NCBI GenBank assembly: GCA_027492445.1
Contig: JAPUES010000258.1
Span: 1-5,990, forward strand
Length of the DNA: 5,990 nucleotides
Source: Sporomusaceae bacterium
Lineage (GTDB): Bacteria; Bacillota; Negativicutes; DSM-13327
Direction: 5' to 3'
Of this stretch, positions 1-5,990 are shown one piece after another. The notes under the pieces are model-generated. The model was not told the DNA's origin. It did not search any database and was given only the letters and a program-made list of their open reading frames with translations. A program made the translations under genes and the position numbers. The stretch's first letter is position 1, and every line of letters starts with the position of its first letter.

Positions 1-732
1 TAAGGCTGATAAAAAAGCTATCTTTAGCACCTGTAAGGTTGTCGTGCGAAACTCTGTACTCATACGAGACACAACCTGAATTTGTTCAATACTGCGACCA
101 AAAATCTTTAGCACCGTCAAGCCTTGCAATACATCCAAGAAGTGAGCACTAAGGCGCGATAAAGTTTCCCATTGCTTTTTATTTGCCTTCTCAGCCATAC
201 GGCCAATTAATATCATAAAGATAGGAATTAAAGGCGCTGTCACTACCAAAATAACAGCTGTCCCAATATCGAGAGGCAGAACCCAGCTGACTATGACAAC
301 AGGAACTAAGATGGCCGTAAAAAGATGAGGCAGAAATTTAGCAAAATAAGGTTCTAAGTTTTCCACGCCATCGACTAAAACATTAACTAACTCCCCTAGT
401 TGCTGACTTCTAGCATAGATCGGTCCCAAAGCAAGTAACCCTTCTAGAACACGTTGACGAATATTTCTTTTAATGTTAGCCGCGAGCTTATGGGCAGTTA
501 CTTCCATACACCAGACAACACCACTACGTAGCGCCATGATGAACAGCAAATACCCCATCCATACTTCTACCCCTGCTAGGGTTCGCTTATTTAAAAATAC
601 ACCATTGATAATTTTAGCCAAATAGTCCGCTTGGAGTACTACCAATCCCCCACCAAGCACTCCGAGAAAGATTAAACTGCAAAATTGTTTTTTATATTGG
701 GTAAGCTGCCCAAAAAGGCGTTTATTAACCAT
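1..732 (-). CDS. cydD: CydD, ABC exporter subunit for cytochrome bd assembly (partial, N-terminal 244 residues)
   Basis: The reading frame runs from an ATG at 732-730 to the window edge without a stop, giving 244 residues of a protein usually about 550-590 long; the C-terminal ATP-binding domain lies outside the window. What is visible is an ABC type-1 membrane domain: hydrophobic helices near residues 17-37 and 58-77, a cytoplasmic stretch with IKRNIRQRVLEGLLALGP (87-104), a helix pair near 134-178 containing APLIPIFMILIG (166-177), then HFLDVLQGLTVLKIFGR (197-213). These motifs resemble CydD more than CydC. In the family, CydD pairs with CydC in the inner membrane; the complex is required to assemble cytochrome bd and has been linked to thiol and to heme transport. 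GGGAG lies 7 nt before the ATG. The gene follows the L,D-transpeptidase gene by 38 nt with no terminator, so co-transcription is likely. CydC is expected downstream but cannot be seen. Confidence 0.9.
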   Translation of the reverse strand, partial: MVNKRLFGQLTQYKKQFCSLIFLGVLGGGLVVLQADYLAKIINGVFLNKRTLAGVEVWMGYLLFIMALRSGVVWCMEVTAHKLAANIKRNIRQRVLEGLLALGPIYARSQQLGELVNVLVDGVENLEPYFAKFLPHLFTAILVPVVIVSWVLPLDIGTAVILVVTAPLIPIFMILIGRMAEKANKKQWETLSRLSAHFLDVLQGLTVLKIFGRSIEQIQVVSRMSTEFRTTTLQVLKIAFLSAL

Positions 733-739
733 GATTGTA

Positions 740-744
740 CTCCC
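740..744 (-). promoter_or_regulatory. Ribosome binding site of cydD
   Basis: GGGAG on the minus strand, 7 nt before the ATG at 732-730. It fixes the start of the partial cydD and shows that the gene has its own translation signal although it probably shares a transcript with the transpeptidase gene upstream. Confidence 0.7.
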
Positions 745-770
745 GTCTACTTATATAAAGCATCTGTCAT

Positions 771-1928
771 TTACTGTTTCCCCACTTGAGGTGTCACTAA
801 ATTCCAGCAATTTTCCTCTTGCTGCCAAAGCCACATACCACCAAATATTCTTTGTATATCCTCCATTACTAGATAAAGTATATCCCCTTGTATCTTGCCA
901 CGGGCGCTGCGATTATTAACTACCAAAAGCCCTGTCTCCTTATCCCATACCGCGTCAGTCTGCAGAGCAGTAGCTACAGACCACACTGGCACTAAGACTT
1001 GTCCTAGACTAACCACCGCTGGCAGGGATAGCCTTGTACCGTTTACCTTAAGTTTATGTATTTGCCCAATTATCACTTGTTGCCCCGCTTGCTTATCAAT
1101 CAATTCTTGCAGGAAAGGTACACTCACGGCTCCCCCTAATCCAGCTGTATTGATTTTTTCTTGAACCTCTGTCATCGTTATTTTTTGTTTATTATAGCGA
1201 TATACATCAGGATAAATTCCAAGGGAAACTTGCCCTGTCTTATTTGTTTCTATTCTCACCCGATCATAGGTAATCTGTACCCCAGTGCCATAGGTTACAA
1301 GTTCAAATAGTTCCTCCACATCTTCTTCAAACATGCGAACGCACCCATTTGATACAGAGCCACCTACTTCCCAAGGCGTGTTTGTACCGTGAATACCATA
1401 TAACGGAGCAAACCCTAGCCAACGATAGCCTAGGGGATTACTCGGACCTGAGGGTACTACTATTTTTCGCCTCGGCGGGTACCACCAAGGGTTTACTTCT
1501 TTTTGGTCAATCTGAAAATTTCCCAAAGGGGTAGGGGTTGATGGTTTACCAATTGCCACAGAATAGGTCTTTATTAGCTGATTTTTTTTATAATATTCTA
1601 GCGTACGGCTTGGTAGATTAACAATAATATGACTGCTTGGTACTGTCTTATCCGTATTTTTTTCGCCAGCGGGCACGAAAGAGTTAAGAAGCATTTCACG
1701 TTTTTTTTCTGAATTGATGATGGGACTTTCCTGTCCTTGGGCCGAACCAGCTACAGTCACAGCATCACTGCCGCTTAGCGCAAAGTACAAACCCAGAATT
1801 GCTAAGCTGCACAATCCTAGCAAGGCTAAATAGCACTGCAAGGATGCAATGGTTTTTGATAAAGCAATCTGCGCTTTTCTTTTTTTGTTATCAGCTCTAC
1901 AATTCCCTAGTACCATGCTGTCCATCAT
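771..1928 (-). CDS. Membrane-anchored L,D-transpeptidase (YkuD domain) with copper-amine-oxidase-N-like C-terminal domain
   Basis: This 385-residue protein starts with a lysine/arginine-rich cytoplasmic segment (11-19), then one hydrophobic helix (about 31-51), so it is probably a type II anchored or exported protein acting in the cell envelope. A YkuD domain spans about 98-221: SSHIIVNL start, GKPSTPTPLGNF (127-138), GIHGTN (178-183) and SNGCVRM (193-199). H180, S193, C196 and R198 match the family active site, with C196 as the expected nucleophile. Such enzymes form 3-3 crosslinks in peptidoglycan or attach proteins to it. A linker at 222-285 leads to a C-terminal region (about 288-378) with LKVNGTRLSLPAVV, LVPVWSVATALQTDAVWDK and LVVNN, resembling the copper-amine-oxidase N-terminal-like domain common in exported Bacillota proteins; this looks like a wall-binding or structural module, not an oxidase. 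GGAG (1935-1938) sits 6 nt before the first of two tandem ATGs. The stop is 38 nt before cydD. Confidence 0.88.
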   Translation of the reverse strand: MMDSMVLGNCRADNKKRKAQIALSKTIASLQCYLALLGLCSLAILGLYFALSGSDAVTVAGSAQGQESPIINSEKKREMLLNSFVPAGEKNTDKTVPSSHIIVNLPSRTLEYYKKNQLIKTYSVAIGKPSTPTPLGNFQIDQKEVNPWWYPPRRKIVVPSGPSNPLGYRWLGFAPLYGIHGTNTPWEVGGSVSNGCVRMFEEDVEELFELVTYGTGVQITYDRVRIETNKTGQVSLGIYPDVYRYNKQKITMTEVQEKINTAGLGGAVSVPFLQELIDKQAGQQVIIGQIHKLKVNGTRLSLPAVVSLGQVLVPVWSVATALQTDAVWDKETGLLVVNNRSARGKIQGDILYLVMEDIQRIFGGMWLWQQEENCWNLVTPQVGKQ

Positions 1929-1955
1929 ATCAAACTCCAGTACTGTCTTCTCTCA

Positions 1956-1984
1956 ATTATAAACCTTTGTTATATTTCTACATA
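1956..1984 (-). promoter_or_regulatory. Candidate promoter for the transpeptidase-cydD unit
   Basis: A perfect -10 box TATAAT lies at 1961-1956 on the minus strand. With a 17-nt spacer the -35 position (1984-1979) reads TATGTA, a poor match to TTGACA. Transcription would begin near 1948, giving a leader of about 20 nt before the ATG at 1928. The position just after the permease terminator makes biological sense, but the -35 box is weak and AT-rich gaps produce such boxes by chance. Confidence 0.4.
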
Positions 1985-2014
1985 AAAAACCACAATCCTC
2001 TCCTATTCAGCAAC

Positions 2015-2053
2015 AAGAAAATCGGCAACATCCGTCATGTTGCCGATTTTCTT
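2015..2053 (-). terminator. Intrinsic terminator of the permease gene, overlapping its stop codon
   Basis: A perfect 16-bp inverted repeat (2015-2030 against 2038-2053) with a 7-nt loop (2031-2037). On the minus strand the stem begins inside the TAA stop of the permease (2054-2052) and the second arm ends in TTTTCTT. The GC core is CGGCAACA/TGTTGCCG. The A-rich arm on one side and T-rich arm on the other make it symmetrical, so it could also stop transcription coming from the other strand. It separates the permease from the transpeptidase-cydD unit. Confidence 0.8.
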
Positions 2054-3446
2054 AATTCTCATCGAGTATTGGGACTCTCGCCCGATATTCTCGTAATTTA
2101 TAACACAAAATTGGTATCACTAATAAGGGAATTCCAAGGTATAAAGAATTTTGCAAATCCTCGGTAAAAGCAACCACTACTAAGCAGGCTACTTGTGACC
2201 ATATGCCAAAGTAGGTAAGGTAGGGGAAAAAGGGCGTTTTAAATTTCAGCTGTTGGATGTCAAAACCTTCTGCTTCCAAACGCCGTCTAAAATTTAGTTG
2301 GCACCAACAAATAGAAATCCAAGCCACTGCTCCTGAAAATCCTGATAGTGCTAGTAAGTAAGTATAAATAGTCTCACTCGTATCAATTGTATAAGCAATA
2401 ATTCCCAGCCAGCAGGCTAAGATAGAAGCTACAATCGCGTTATAAGGGACGCCGTTTTCACTAATTTTACCAAACAAAGCAGGAGCCATCCCTTCTCGGG
2501 ATAATGCATATATAGCACGACTGCAACCATATAGTCCTGAATTAGAGCAGGAAATCGCCGCTGTCAGCACAACAAAGGCAAACAATCCTCCTGCCCACTC
2601 TAGACCATAGGCACTTAAAGCTGCTGAAAATACACTTTCCGCCAGACCCGCTTCATTCCAAGGGTAAATTGAAACTAATAAAAACATAGGTACTAGATAT
2701 AAAGCTATAATACGCCAGCTAATATTTCGTATTGCTAGGGGAATACTTTTCTCTGGTTCCTTACTTTCACCTGCTGCGAGACCAATAATTTCAGAGCCTT
2801 GAAAATTTACTAAAATAAGTACCATAGTTAAAAATACAGCCCACGAACCATTAGGGCTAAACCCACCATTCCCTAGCAATACGGTTGTACCTAGAAAACC
2901 CTGCGTCCCAATGACACCAAAAAATATCAAGATTGCCAGTACTACAAACATCAATAATGCTACTACTTTAATGAGGGCTAACCAAAATTCTAATTCACCA
3001 AAGGTTCCTACACAAGATAAATTAATGAATGTAATCAAAAGGCCAAATAGCACTGCCCACCACATGGTACTGATTTCTGGAAAATATCCATTCATAATAA
3101 TACCACCGGCAATCATTTCCGAAGGCACATACGTTACCCATGTAATCCAATAACACCAACCAACGCCACAGGCCCAAGCTGGGGAAATGTATTCACGAGC
3201 ATAATTGACAAAGGAACTGGATATGGGCACTGCCACGGCCAGTTCACCAAGACATAACATGACAGAAAAAACAATGAGCCCTCCCAAAAGATAGGCCAGA
3301 AAAGATGCTGGGCCAGCTTTACTAATCACATAACCTGTACCTAAAAAATAGCCACTCCCAATAATGCCTCCTAGTGCAATTAATTGTAAATGTCTATTCT
3401 TAAGCCCTCTCACCATCTCTCTATCTTTCGTAGCATTGGTGTTCAC
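2052..3446 (-). CDS. Amino acid permease, AAT family of the APC superfamily
   Basis: The 464-residue product has the usual length and about 12 predicted membrane helices (roughly 21-42, 47-72, 92-118, 127-147, 156-178, 202-224, 243-262, 283-303, 336-355, 360-382, 410-427, 434-450). Family marks are RGLKNRHLQLIALGGIIGSG (13-32), whose GGIIGSG is the broken first helix that holds the substrate backbone, and FQGSEIIGLAAGESKEPEKS (215-234) followed by IPLAIR, the AAT signature of helix 6. Members are proton-coupled importers of single amino acids in the cytoplasmic membrane. The substrate cannot be told from sequence; basic, aromatic, hydroxyl and small amino acids are all possible. The start is a GTG (3446-3444) 7 nt after GGAGG; Met11 is a less likely alternative because its upstream is a poorer ribosome site. 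It lies between terminators of its own and of cydB, so it is probably transcribed alone. Confidence 0.9.
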   Translation of the reverse strand: MNTNATKDREMVRGLKNRHLQLIALGGIIGSGYFLGTGYVISKAGPASFLAYLLGGLIVFSVMLCLGELAVAVPISSSFVNYAREYISPAWACGVGWCYWITWVTYVPSEMIAGGIIMNGYFPEISTMWWAVLFGLLITFINLSCVGTFGELEFWLALIKVVALLMFVVLAILIFFGVIGTQGFLGTTVLLGNGGFSPNGSWAVFLTMVLILVNFQGSEIIGLAAGESKEPEKSIPLAIRNISWRIIALYLVPMFLLVSIYPWNEAGLAESVFSAALSAYGLEWAGGLFAFVVLTAAISCSNSGLYGCSRAIYALSREGMAPALFGKISENGVPYNAIVASILACWLGIIAYTIDTSETIYTYLLALSGFSGAVAWISICWCQLNFRRRLEAEGFDIQQLKFKTPFFPYLTYFGIWSQVACLVVVAFTEDLQNSLYLGIPLLVIPILCYKLREYRARVPILDEN

Positions 3447-3453
3447 ATAACGC

Positions 3454-3458
3454 CCTCC
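3454..3458 (-). promoter_or_regulatory. Ribosome binding site deciding the GTG start of the permease
   Basis: GGAGG, within a longer AAAAGGAGGG (3462-3453), ends 7 nt before the GTG at 3446. An ATG at 3448-3446 overlaps that GTG but is followed at once by TGA in its own frame, so only the GTG opens the long frame. Confidence 0.75.
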
Positions 3459-3490
3459 TTTTATCGTAAGTAATCAGGTTAGCTCGAAGA

Positions 3491-3512
3491 GAAGCATATT
3501 TGTCTATACTTC
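3491..3512 (-). repeat. Imperfect inverted repeat in the permease leader
   Basis: On the minus strand GAAGTATA, a 6-nt spacer GACAAA, then TATGCTTC: 8-bp arms in which the only non-Watson-Crick pair in RNA is a U-G wobble. It falls between the candidate promoter and the ribosome site. It could be an operator or a small leader hairpin, or chance. It has no T-tract, so it is not a terminator. Confidence 0.3.
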
Positions 3513-3538
3513 GTCCTTATTTGCTATTTTATTCTTTT

Positions 3539-3567
3539 ATAATAACTAGGTTCTTATAAAGATGCAA
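3539..3567 (-). promoter_or_regulatory. Candidate promoter of the permease
   Basis: On the minus strand TTGCAT (3567-3562) and TATTAT (3544-3539) are separated by 17 nt; the -10 box matches the sigma-A consensus at 5 of 6 positions and the -35 at 3 of 6. It begins about 10 nt after the cydB terminator T-run, where a new promoter would be needed. The predicted leader is about 85 nt and contains the inverted repeat at 3491-3512. Confidence 0.4.
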
Positions 3568-3577
3568 TATTTTTTAC

Positions 3578-3602
3578 AAAAAAAAGGTGGCCGCAGCCAC
3601 CT
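3578..3602 (-). terminator. Strong intrinsic terminator of cydAB
   Basis: On the minus strand AGGTGGC, loop TGCG, GCCACCT (stem 3602-3585) runs straight into a row of T residues (to 3578). The stem starts only 5 nt after the cydB stop codon. The GC-rich stem plus an unbroken T-run is a textbook Rho-independent terminator, and ends the oxidase transcript before the permease. Confidence 0.92.
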
Positions 3603-3607
3603 AATGA

Positions 3608-4612
3608 TTAATATTCCAAATGTTTGACACTAACCCGTTTTCGAAATACCCAGTACGTCCACCCTTGATAACATAAGACAATTGGTACTAATATTACAGC
3701 GGCAAATGTCATTATCTTTAGGGTATAGGCACTTGATGCGGCATTATAGATAGTCAAGTTCCAAGTTGGATTGAGACTCGATACCATAAGGCGAGGAAAT
3801 AAACCGCTAAAGAAAGCAATCGTGGTAAAAACGATGGCCAATCCACTCATCGCAAAAGCCCAGCCAAACCTTTGTAACCAATTTAATACATAGGATAGGA
3901 CAAAAACCACTACTGCCCCCCATAAAGCCATGCCTGCAATGGCATGATCAAATAAATCCGTATTCATATATGTTAAACCCACCAATGCCAAGAAGGCAAT
4001 TGCTGCTAATACTCCGATTGTTGTCGCAGCACGCCGAGCACGCTCAATCATTTCCCCTTCTACTTTAAGGGTCAAAAATAAGGCCCCATGAAATAAAAAC
4101 ACTAACAAAAAGGCTACTCCTCCTACCAATGTATAAGGACTTAGGAGGTCAAAGAAGGTCCCAACATACTGCATTTTAGCATTAATGGGTACACCTTTAA
4201 TGAGATTGGTAACCGCTACTCCCCATAAGAAAGCTGGTACTGCACTTCCAATAAAAATCATCCAATCCCATGTATTTCGCCATATAGGATTTTCATCTTT
4301 ACTGCGAAATTCAAATGCTACAGCCCTGACAATCAAAGCCATCAGCATGAAAAACAGCGCTAAATAAAAACCGCTAAACATGGTGGCATACACATGAGGG
4401 AAGGCCGCAAATAAAGCGCCACCTGCTGTAATCATCCATACCTGATTACCATCCCATACCGGGCCAATGGAATTAATAATGACGCGGCGCTCTGTATCAT
4501 CTCTACCTAAAAAAGGTAGTAACATCCCTACACCATAATCAAAACCCTCCAAGAAAAAGAAGCCAGTAAATAACACCCCAATCAAGATAAACCATATTGT
4601 TGTTAGTTCCAT
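3608..4612 (-). CDS. cydB: Cytochrome bd-type quinol oxidase subunit II
   Basis: CydB is the second large membrane subunit of cytochrome bd, which oxidises quinol and reduces oxygen to water at the cytoplasmic membrane; it has no heme ligands of its own but stabilises CydA. The 334 residues are within the normal range for Bacillota. The conserved N-terminal features are LEGFDYGVGMLLPFLGR (21-37), with E22 and D25, and GPVWDGNQVW (50-59), with D54; these correspond to the conserved acidic residues (D25 and D58 in E. coli) discussed as part of a proton path. AFPHVYATMFSGFY follows, then a series of hydrophobic helices (eight or nine in all) to a basic C-terminus. The ATG lies inside the end of cydA, 7 nt after AAGGAGG, so the two are translationally coupled. 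A terminator follows the stop immediately. Confidence 0.97.
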   Translation of the reverse strand: MELTTIWFILIGVLFTGFFFLEGFDYGVGMLLPFLGRDDTERRVIINSIGPVWDGNQVWMITAGGALFAAFPHVYATMFSGFYLALFFMLMALIVRAVAFEFRSKDENPIWRNTWDWMIFIGSAVPAFLWGVAVTNLIKGVPINAKMQYVGTFFDLLSPYTLVGGVAFLLVFLFHGALFLTLKVEGEMIERARRAATTIGVLAAIAFLALVGLTYMNTDLFDHAIAGMALWGAVVVFVLSYVLNWLQRFGWAFAMSGLAIVFTTIAFFSGLFPRLMVSSLNPTWNLTIYNAASSAYTLKIMTFAAVILVPIVLCYQGWTYWVFRKRVSVKHLEY

Positions 4613-5988
4613 AATGTCGCCTCCTTCTTAGGTACCACACTTAGAGAAGGTTTTTGATCTACAGGACCTTGTATCACAAACTTCCGAATTAAATAAATAG
4701 TGGCGACAGCCAATATTCCGTATAAGACGGTAAAGCCAACTAAGGATATCCAAATTTCAACACTTGTCAGATTGGTAGATATGCCCTCACTTACCTTCTG
4801 CAAGCCTGCCACAATCCAAGGTTGTCGTCCCCCCTCTGTAAGAATCCACCCTGTAGAATTAGCAATATAAGGAACAGGTAAACTCCATAACAATAGGGAA
4901 AGGACCATCTTGTTGGATTCTAAGCGCCCTTTATATAATAAGAAGGTACTTAGACTCGCGAGAAATGCCATCCACAACCCCGCTAGCACCATAATGCGAA
5001 AATTCCAGAAAGATTGGGTAATGGGAGGAATGTAGTTCCCTGGTCCATATTTTATTTCAGCTGCTGCCTGCAATTCTTTAATCCCTTTAATCTCACCTTT
5101 AAATTCATCAAAAGCAAGCAAGGATAATACTCCTGGCAAAGATACTTCAAAGGTATTTTTTTGAAGTACAGGATCTGTCACTACCACGATGGCAAAAGGT
5201 GCAGGATCTGCCGATTCCCATAAGGCCTCCATGGCCGCCATTTTCATGGGTTGTTTTTTAGCCAAATATTGAGCCTGCAAATGCCCCGTCCCCATAACTG
5301 CAATGGTACTAATGAGCATACACGCTAAACCAATTTTTATGGAAGATTGGAATATGGGTAAATGTCTTTCTCGCAATAGATAGTAAGCACTTATTGCCGA
5401 TACAAACACCCCTGCTGTCACTAGTCCGCCTAAAATAGTATGAGGAAATTGTCCAAAGACATAGGGATTCGTAATGACTGCAAGGAAGTCAACCATCTCA
5501 GCCCGTCCATTTTGCAAGGAATATCCTACAGGCGACTGCATAAATGAATTGGCGACCAATATCCAAAAAGCTGATAAATTGCTACTGAAGGCTACCAACC
5601 AGATACAAGCAAGATGTACTTTTTTCGACAACTTATCCCAGCCAAAAATCCATAGTCCAAGAAAAGTTGATTCTAAAAAGAACGCTGTTAAAGCTTCCAT
5701 TGCTAAGGGAGCACCAAAAATATCACCCATAAAGCGGGAATACTCGGCCCAGTTCATACCAAACTGAAACTCTTGTACAATACCAGTCGCCACGCCCATG
5801 GAGAAATTTACTAAAAATAGTTTTCCCCAGAACTTCGTCATTTTCTTGTACAATTCATTACCTGTTTTTACATACATGGTCTCCATAATTGCCACTAAAA
5901 TCGACAATCCTAGGGTGAGGGGCACAAATAAAAAATGATACACGGTCGTAATTCCAAATTGCCAGCGTCCTAATAAGACCTCTTCCAT
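4603..5988 (-). CDS. cydA: Cytochrome bd-type quinol oxidase subunit I
   Basis: CydA carries the hemes and the quinol site of cytochrome bd, coupling quinol oxidation to oxygen reduction without pumping protons. The 461 residues are complete if the ATG at 5988 is the start; RWQFGITTVYHFLFVPLTLG (8-27) is the normal CydA N-terminus, but only two bases lie upstream so its ribosome site cannot be seen. Visible family residues are H18 (high-spin heme ligand), E98 and E106 in MEALTAFFLEST (proton route), H183 in FGQFPHTILGG and M333 in FRIMV (ligands of heme b558), QPMKMAAMEALWES (246-259) with K249 and E254 in the quinol loop, and TEGGRQPW (384-391). It is shorter than E. coli CydA (about 520) because the C-terminal part of the Q-loop is absent, the short form usual in Bacillota. 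Sequence alone does not separate true bd (heme d) from the bd-like b-type oxidase. Its last 10 nt overlap cydB. Confidence 0.97.
   Translation of the reverse strand: MEEVLLGRWQFGITTVYHFLFVPLTLGLSILVAIMETMYVKTGNELYKKMTKFWGKLFLVNFSMGVATGIVQEFQFGMNWAEYSRFMGDIFGAPLAMEALTAFFLESTFLGLWIFGWDKLSKKVHLACIWLVAFSSNLSAFWILVANSFMQSPVGYSLQNGRAEMVDFLAVITNPYVFGQFPHTILGGLVTAGVFVSAISAYYLLRERHLPIFQSSIKIGLACMLISTIAVMGTGHLQAQYLAKKQPMKMAAMEALWESADPAPFAIVVVTDPVLQKNTFEVSLPGVLSLLAFDEFKGEIKGIKELQAAAEIKYGPGNYIPPITQSFWNFRIMVLAGLWMAFLASLSTFLLYKGRLESNKMVLSLLLWSLPVPYIANSTGWILTEGGRQPWIVAGLQKVSEGISTNLTSVEIWISLVGFTVLYGILAVATIYLIRKFVIQGPVDQKPSLSVVPKKEATLWN
4620..4626 (-). promoter_or_regulatory. Ribosome binding site of cydB inside cydA
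   Basis: AAGGAGG on the minus strand ends 7 nt before the cydB ATG (4612-4610). It lies within the codons for Lys-Lys-Glu-Ala near the CydA C-terminus, so the cydA tail doubles as the translation signal of cydB. Confidence 0.85.
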
Positions 5989-5990
5989 AT

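Noticed and set aside
733..770. TATATAAG-like -10 box between the transpeptidase gene and cydD
   Set aside because: No matching -35 box in the gap, and AT-rich sequence gives such matches easily; co-transcription is the simpler reading.
1970..2003. Seven-codon minus-strand ORF (GTG at 1993 to TAA at 1970) with GGAG 6 nt upstream, as a possible leader peptide
   Set aside because: It lies upstream of the predicted transcription start near 1948 and downstream of the permease terminator, so it would be transcribed only by read-through; such short frames are common by chance.
731..2167. Plus-strand open frames of 60-122 codons opposite the transpeptidase and permease genes
   Set aside because: They lie antisense to well-supported genes, lack family motifs and good ribosome sites, and cross the terminator region; they are shadows of the coding strand.
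2052..3446. Assigning the permease to a named gene such as lysP, gabP, rocE or ybxG
   Set aside because: The motifs support only the AAT family; substrate-determining residues cannot be read without alignment to characterised members.
3467..3501. Short minus-strand ORF MLLFELT in the permease leader, considered as a leader peptide or small oxidase subunit
   Set aside because: Only seven codons, no ribosome site, and no membrane helix; it lies after the cydB terminator.
5474..5767. Plus-strand open frame of 97 codons inside cydA
   Set aside because: Antisense to highly conserved CydA residues, no recognisable protein features.

Overview
All five genes in this window lie on the minus strand, so transcription runs from high to low coordinates. 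The window looks like a Bacillota (Firmicutes-type) chromosome. The base composition is moderately AT-rich. Shine-Dalgarno sites are strong (AAGGAGG, GGAGG), intrinsic terminators are compact, and CydA is of the short form usual in Bacillota. A YkuD L,D-transpeptidase that appears to carry a copper-amine-oxidase-N-like tail would suit a spore-former or a Negativicute (Sporomusa/Pelosinus-like). That last step is only a guess from domain style.

In transcription order: (1) cydA (5988-4603) and cydB (4612-3608), overlapping by 10 nt, encode the two large subunits of a cytochrome bd-type quinol oxidase. A strong intrinsic terminator (3578-3602) follows cydB almost at once and leaves no room for a CydX/CydS-type small subunit. 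(2) A monocistronic amino acid permease of the AAT/APC family (3446-2052, GTG start) has its own candidate promoter and a hairpin in its leader. It ends in a 16-bp perfect hairpin terminator that overlaps its stop codon. (3) A membrane-anchored L,D-transpeptidase (1928-771) is followed after 38 nt, with no terminator between, by the start of cydD (732 to beyond position 1). CydD is one half of the CydDC ABC exporter needed for cytochrome bd assembly. Only its first 244 residues are visible, which is most of the membrane domain and none of the ATPase domain.

The cyd genes are therefore interrupted. Instead of a contiguous cydABCD or cydABDC operon, a permease and a cell-wall transpeptidase, with at least two terminators and probable promoters, sit between cydB and cydD. 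Oxidase structural genes and assembly exporter would then be separately transcribed, the latter behind an envelope enzyme. This is the most notable point. I see no CRISPR array, mobile element, RNA gene or clearly new system. Intergenic spaces are short (38, 123 and 161 nt), and no stretch over 300 bases lacks a gene.
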